Below, piece after piece: positions 10,101 through 12,055 of a stretch of DNA of 12,055 nucleotides. The notes under the pieces were generated by a model. It saw only the letters and a list, made by a program, of their open reading frames with translations, did no database searches and was not told the DNA's origin. Positions within the stretch are counted from its first letter, which is position 1, and the number at the start of each line of letters is the position of its first letter. The translations under genes and the position numbers were made by a program. The stretch comes from Chromera velia (taxonomy: Eukaryota > Sar > Chromeraceae), in the NCBI GenBank assembly GCA_018398765.1, contig JAHBMJ010000648.1, forward strand, positions 1-12,055, read 5' to 3'.

Positions 10101-11485
10101 CCGATGGTCTTGGCGATCCAGATGGAATTCGTTGAAGGTGTCTCTCTACGGGAGTGGTTGGATCGGTTAGCCATCCTCCTCTGTATCTCTGTCTGTCTGT
10201 CTGCCTTTGTATGACCACTTTGTCTCTGTGTCTCTCCATCCACATTCTTTCTCTCTCGGCAGGTCAACGCATCAGTCAGTTTGACGGCCCTTCCACGAGC
10301 TTGCCTGGCTGTTTTTTTTTCTAGTTTTCGGTGGCACCCCGTACATTACCATCATGAAGCATGTCGCCTCTTCGGTGAATGGACTCTTGATTCTGAGTAT
10401 CTGTACTCATTTGCATTCATTTTTGTGCTGTTTTTGTGTTTCTTCACTTTGCAGTCCCACCAGGAGCGCCTTGCCTCTTCAGTGGACCCCCCCCCCTTCA
10501 GGTGAGGGTCCTCCTCTGGAGTTCGTGTTCTCGATGCACCTGTTGAAGGGGCTGCGGGACATCCACAAGGCGAGGCTGGTGCACAGGGACGTGAAGCCAG
10601 AAAACGCGATTGTGTGCGAAAAGTTGGGGAGACTGAAGCTGTCAGACCTGGGGCTTGTGCGGTTTCTGAGTGAGGCGTCTCCACAGGGGCGGGAGGGGGC
10701 GAGTGTGGAAGAGCCGAACGAGACGAAGAAGGAAAGGGGGGAGATTGTGAAGATGAACGGAAAGGGAAAGAGAGGTGATCAAGCGGATGCGTCGGTTGTT
10801 GGGCAAGTGATCGGCACACCTGGATACGAGGCACCAGAGGGGGGCGCTCTGTGCACTGAGAAGGCGGACGTGTTCTCGGCAGCGCTGGTGATTTTGGAGG
10901 TTTTGTCTCCCAGATTCGGGACGGTGGTCGAGAGGGCGAGGGTTCTGGAGGATCTGCGGCTCCATCGTGTGGTTCCCTCTTTTTTGAAAGAGGAACTTCC
11001 GGAATGGGCAGAGATTCTTGTGAAGATGACGCGGCCAGAACCTGAAGAAAGGCCTTCAATCGAGGAGGTCAGTGGGTTGGTTTGTTAGGAGTTTTTTTCT
11101 ATCTTTCCGAGTTCGGTCCTGTCTTCTTCTGCTGCTGCTGCTGCTGCTGTTGCTGCTGCTGTGCCCCTTTCTCTGCCAAGAATGAATGGATGGATAAACC
11201 TTCAGCTGAGTTGCTTTCATTTCTTTCAATTGAAAAGAGGAAAAATTATGCTAGCCCTCCCTTCCTGTCTGTCTGGTGGAGATTTCCACGTGTCAGGAAG
11301 GCTTTGAATTTCACGATCGAACTTAATGTCCCTGCCTGAATGAATGCTCACTGATGTTGAATGCCTGCCTGCAGGTTGTACAACACATCAAAACGACGGG
11401 AATGCTCCCGAGCATGTCGGTGGCAAAGCGAGCACAAGGAGAAGGAGAGGGGGAAGGAAGCGGCGGCAAATCGTCAAGTCACTGA
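958..11485 (+). CDS. PERK/IF2K-A-like eIF2-alpha kinase, eight exons (full gene model)
   Basis: Joined exons 958-1134, 1463-1504, 1642-1686, 1910-2403, 2955-4324, 4687-10165, 10455-11067 and 11375-11485 give 2776 residues. All introns are GT-AG and all phases match. Residues 1-380 resemble the PERK luminal beta-propeller, interrupted by an Arg/Glu-rich insert (about 135-227). A hydrophobic segment lies at 419-444 and a low-complexity linker runs to about 1745. The kinase domain spans about 1750-2750: glycine loop 1760-1765, Lys1784, alphaC Glu1804, catalytic Asp2581, metal-binding Asp2600, activation-loop Thr2657. The PEK signature VVERARVLEDLR follows the alphaF motif DVFSAALVILE. By family it phosphorylates eIF2-alpha to reduce translation initiation under stress. 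Very long PEK kinases are known in apicomplexans (PK4, IF2K-A), and this fits that pattern. No signal peptide is seen at this start. Family assignment is firm; exact 5' end and organism are not. Confidence 0.85.
1135..1462 (+). other. Intron 1 (328 bp, phase 0)
   Basis: It starts GTCAGT and ends in a long pyrimidine tract with CCCTGCAG. It contains the 10-bp palindrome CGATCGATCG (1170-1179) and a TTTCA pentanucleotide run (1398-1422). Nothing coding is recognised. Confidence 0.7.
1398..1422 (+). repeat. (TTTCA)4-TTTCG microsatellite in intron 1
   Basis: Four exact TTTCA units plus a fifth differing by one base lie within the pyrimidine-rich 3' half of intron 1, about 40 bases from the acceptor. 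It probably serves as part of the pyrimidine tract. Confidence 0.85.
1463..1504 (+). CDS. Exon 2: 42-nt micro-exon
   Basis: Fourteen codons, GNLIFVPKDGQSPV, are bounded by CTGCAG before 1463 and GTGAGC from 1505, phase 0 on both sides. The piece continues exon 1 as the next PERK-type propeller strand, where the family has a strand followed by a DG turn. This match is why I accept so short an exon. Confidence 0.72.
1642..1686 (+). CDS. Exon 3: 45-nt micro-exon
   Basis: Fifteen codons, LSAAFDGLSRSSFLQ, lie between TCTCGCAG (ending 1641) and GTGACT (from 1687), phase 0 on both sides. PERK-type proteins have a short L-x-x-SSF-like segment at this place in the luminal domain, just after the DG turn encoded by exon 2. 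Without the splice at 1687 the frame meets TAG within eight codons. It is the least certain internal exon because the donor is weak. Confidence 0.55.
1795..1835 (+). repeat. Degenerate copy of the exon 4 start inside intron 3
   Basis: GTTCTTCCGATTCAGCTCGG at 1795 resembles GTTCTTCCGACCCAGCTAGG at 1910, with further similarity (ATGTAGTTGC versus ATGTGGTTGC) after a small indel. The intronic copy is preceded by ATCAT where the true exon has ATCAG, so it lacks the acceptor AG. It looks like a tandem duplication about 115 bases apart. Confidence 0.55.
1910..2403 (+). CDS. Exon 4: propeller strand with Arg/Glu-rich insert
   Basis: The exon opens after CTCCATCAG in phase 0 with VLPTQLGDVVARAPC. 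It then becomes a highly charged stretch (2050-2325, about residues 135-227) rich in R, E, K, D and S with RE, RD and RS dipeptides. Order returns with KILVGTTRHKLRAIDVRSGK (2339-2398), a typical propeller strand pair ending in an SGK turn. The donor GTCAGT at 2404 leaves two bases of a codon (phase 2). The charged stretch looks like an insert in a loop between propeller strands. Such RE/RD-rich sequence is usual in nuclear RNA-associated proteins and odd for an ER-luminal domain. Confidence 0.72.
2404..2954 (+). other. Intron 4 (551 bp, phase 2)
   Basis: It starts GTCAGT and ends CGCCTGCAG. Inside are a CCTG tetranucleotide run (about 2537-2551) and a long T run near 2883-2896. Frames inside it lack coding character and no domain is recognised. 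The flanking exons join as GKQL-FTLSHTELHP, which continues the propeller strand. Confidence 0.7.
2955..4324 (+). CDS. Exon 5: end of propeller, possible membrane segment, basic linker
   Basis: The frame is open for 1370 bases. Early residues hold further PERK-like propeller strands: VVAECLRLSGNTLSWNGF (from 3034), LALLDHEGAVGGWETETG (from 3160) and FWAVTFSCPILSVYL (from 3274). An acidic patch follows, then an uncharged hydrophobic run (3451-3528). After it comes Pro/Ser/Arg-rich sequence with several RRR and RPRAR clusters. The rest (about 3890-4320) is Gly/Ser/Glu low complexity. The donor GTCAGT at 4325 gives phase 1. Internal GT...AG pairs such as 3377-3486 would break the long frame, so I keep it as one exon. 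Confidence 0.72.
3451..3528 (+). other. Candidate transmembrane segment
   Basis: Twenty-six residues without charge (APLLTLTLVP, then VAVAPPLSVALQLASL) lie after an acidic region and before an Arg-rich region. That gives a positive-inside arrangement for a type I protein with the propeller in the lumen. It sits where PERK has its single membrane span, after the luminal domain. Two adjacent prolines in the centre weaken the call. It is the only long uncharged hydrophobic run I noticed in the joined protein outside the propeller strands and the kinase core. Confidence 0.35.
4325..4686 (+). other. Intron 5 (362 bp, phase 1)
   Basis: It begins GTCAGT and ends CATCATTTGCAG. It holds TGCATG at 4361, 4632 and 4669, and a perfect 12-bp palindrome GCATCTAGATGC (4504-4515). 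Splicing joins the Gly/Glu-rich end of exon 5 to the proline run at the start of exon 6. Confidence 0.7.
4687..10165 (+). CDS. Exon 6: giant exon with linker, kinase N-lobe and N-lobe insert
   Basis: The 5479-base exon is open throughout in one frame apart from an N at 7710. Residues 711 to about 1745 are linker: proline runs, acidic runs (5433-5459, 5520-5600), a K/E/R-rich run (about 6868-6950) and Ser/Pro stretches. The kinase starts near 7803 with FYDYRLAGRGGFGLVF. Lys1784 is in QYAVKFVF and Glu1804 in FFREVAAGYRVL, followed by ARFYSWWLEE, a PEK-type strand 4. A Ser/Pro/Arg/Glu-rich insert then fills about 8037-10097. The hinge returns as LAIQMEFVEGVSLREWLD. The exon ends in phase 2 before GTTAGC at 10166. 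Confidence 0.8.
7710..7723. other. Ambiguous base and 13-G run in coding sequence
   Basis: An N at 7710 is followed by 13 G. The reading frame is the same on both sides as written, which suggests the run length is right or off by a multiple of three. A 12-C run lies just upstream (7595-7606). The codon with N (residue 1718) is undetermined. Confidence 0.9.
7803..8036 (+). other. Kinase N-lobe, strands 1-4 and helix C
   Basis: This covers residues about 1749-1826. The glycine loop is GRGGFG (7836-7853), the ATP-anchoring Lys is in AVK (7908-7910), and the helix C Glu is in FFREV (7968-7970). The strand 4 region ARFYSWWLEE resembles the V-R-Y-F-N-A-W-L-E pattern of PERK and GCN2. All residues needed for ATP binding are present. 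Confidence 0.88.
8037..10097 (+). other. Kinase insert of about 687 low-complexity residues
   Basis: PEK-family kinases carry an insert between strands 4 and 5, but this one (residues about 1827-2513) is exceptionally long. It is rich in S, P, R, E and G. It has an Arg/Glu run at about 8188-8295, Ser runs near 8400-8440 and 9715-9740, and Gly-rich stretches. I recognise no folded domain in it. The frame stays open for over 2 kb, so it is coding and not an intron. Confidence 0.75.
10166..10454 (+). other. Intron 6 (289 bp, phase 2)
   Basis: The donor is GTTAGC and the acceptor CTTTGCAG. A nearer acceptor CTCGGCAG (ending 10263) would give an immediate in-frame stop, so 10454 is preferred. There is a TCTG repeat at about 10187-10203. 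The intron splits the kinase just after the hinge, joining REWLD to the sequence leading to FVFSMHLLKGLRDIH (helix E). Confidence 0.72.
10455..11067 (+). CDS. Exon 7: kinase C-lobe
   Basis: Helix E (MHLLKGLRDIH) precedes the catalytic loop HRDVKPEN (10582-10605; Asp2581, Asn2586). The metal-binding motif is SDLGLVRF (Asp2600), with Leu in place of the usual Phe. The activation segment has a charged insert of about 45 residues before VIGTPGYEAPE (Thr2657, the position of the conserved activation threonine). Then come KADVFSAALVILEVL and FGTVVERARVLEDLR, the latter strongly typical of eIF2-alpha kinases, and the closing RPEPEERPSIEE. All catalytic residues are intact. The exon ends in phase 0 before GTCAGT at 11068. 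Confidence 0.88.
11068..11374 (+). other. Intron 7 (307 bp, phase 0) with CTG repeat
   Basis: It begins GTCAGT and ends GCCTGCCTGCAG. Reading through the donor reaches TAG after six codons. It carries the CTG repeat listed separately. No coding signal is recognised. Confidence 0.72.
11129..11161 (+). repeat. (CTG)7-TTG-(CTG)3 trinucleotide repeat
   Basis: Eleven consecutive triplets with one interruption lie within intron 7, about 60 bases past the donor. In the frame read from 11082 it would give a cysteine run, but that frame has no ATG and is intronic. Confidence 0.92.
11375..11485 (+). CDS. Exon 8: last helix of kinase and C-terminus
   Basis: After CCTGCAG the exon reads VVQHIKTTGMLPSMS, completing the last kinase helix from RPSIEE, then a Gly/Glu/Ser tail and TGA at 11483-11485. 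The 36 residues keep phase 0. The short flexible tail is common in the family. An alternative terminal exon at 11741 is possible (see findings) but would replace the helix with an unrelated sequence. Confidence 0.72.
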   Translation, partial: VVQHIKTTGMLPSMSVAKRAQGEGEGEGSGGKSSSH

Positions 11486-12055
11486 AGTGAACTGAATCGA
11501 AAAAGGAAAAAAAGATGTAAAGGAAGGGCAAATAGGGGGAGATGGGCCTTGGTTTGAGGAGCGAGGGAGGGAGAACGTTCGTTGAGTCCCTCTCGCTTGT
11601 AAGCTTGTGAATCATGATCATTAACAGAAGATCGCACTACTTACTTACTCTCTGTGTTGTGTCATCACGGTAAACACTTTTGTGGGGTGGGAACCTGTAA
11701 AGGGGAGTGGGGCTGTCTTATCTTTCTTTTCGTCCTGCAGGCGCTGGCTGGATGGATGGATGGTCGAACGGTGCACTCCGCTCAAGAAGAAGTTTGCGTG
11801 CGCATTCTTAAATGAGCAAGATCAGCGAAAACGGGCCGAAACGAAAGTAGAAAGAAGCATCTGTCGAATTCGGTTTTTGGTGACAAACAAATTAAAACTC
11901 TCCGAGAAGACGAGAGGATTTTTTGAAAAACATCTTCACAGATCACCGAAAGAGGTGGAAGGAAGTCAAAAGGAATTCAGCAAGAAAAGACACAAGAAGA
12001 GAGCTGTAAGAAAGGAGTGAGGGAAGAAGTGCAAGCACATGGCTGGGGGGGGGGG
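11486..12055. other. 3' flanking region, probable UTR, no supported gene
   Basis: No domain is recognised. A donor-like GTAAGC at 11599 and a good acceptor TTTTCGTCCTGCAG ending at 11740 could define a 142-bp 3' UTR intron. From 11741 a basic K/R/E-rich frame runs to a TGA at 12018-12020, but it has no known similarity and its phase does not match the kinase exons. No clear AATAAA precedes an obvious cleavage site. The window stops in an 11-G run (12045-12055). Confidence 0.45.

Noticed and set aside
9586-10245. Minus-strand frame of 219 codons, Pro/Ser/Arg-rich
   Set aside because: It is antisense of the kinase insert, low complexity, and has no domain; the + strand is fixed by the kinase motifs.
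10498-10506. Strong donor-like CAG|GTGAGG in exon 7
   Set aside because: Use of it would remove helix E and the catalytic loop that lie directly downstream in the same open frame.
11082-11339. Frame with a cysteine run from the CTG repeat
   Set aside because: It has no ATG and lies almost wholly in intron 7; the run is a by-product of the microsatellite.
11741-12020. Basic K/R/E-rich frame after the acceptor at 11740, as a separate gene
   Set aside because: No ATG-led start with coding character, no domain, and its phase does not fit the kinase exons; more likely UTR.

Overview
This is a eukaryotic nuclear genomic window carrying one large, intron-rich protein-coding gene on the + strand (about 958 to 11485). 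The signs are spliceosomal introns with polypyrimidine tracts and mostly GCAG acceptors, long low-complexity coding exons, many G and C homopolymers, and one N beside a G run. The best lineage guess is an alveolate, most likely a chromerid such as Chromera velia. This rests on the protein family, the very long low-complexity inserts typical of apicomplexan and chromerid kinases, and the base composition. It is inference, not an identification.

Reading from the left: 1-957 is upstream sequence with no supported gene. It holds a cluster of TGCATG motifs, a TATA-like element beside a small hairpin, and a 10-bp direct repeat. Eight exons follow: 958-1134, 1463-1504, 1642-1686, 1910-2403, 2955-4324, 4687-10165, 10455-11067 and 11375-11485. 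All seven introns are GT-AG, every junction agrees in phase, and the joined exons sum to 8331 bases (2776 codons plus stop). 11486-12055 is 3' sequence with a possible UTR intron or alternative last exon. The window ends inside a G run.

The product is a PEK-family eIF2-alpha kinase of the PERK / apicomplexan IF2K-A (PK4) type. An N-terminal region resembles the PERK luminal beta-propeller (exons 1-5). Then come a possible membrane segment, a linker of well over 1000 low-complexity residues, and a kinase domain. The kinase N-lobe is split by about 690 residues of Ser/Pro/Arg/Glu-rich insert, between the strand ending WWLEE and the hinge strand LAIQMEF. The catalytic motifs are present: GRGGFG, AVK, HRDVKPEN, DLG, GTPGYEAPE and the PEK-type VVERARVLEDLR. 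By family, this enzyme would phosphorylate eIF2-alpha and damp translation initiation under ER or environmental stress.

The main oddities are a start codon with no visible signal peptide, an Arg/Glu/Asp-rich insert inside the propeller, two micro-exons (42 and 45 nt), an unusual GTCAGT donor used by four of seven introns, and an apparent duplicated exon start inside intron 3. I found no mobile element, CRISPR array, tRNA or rRNA, and no second convincing gene.
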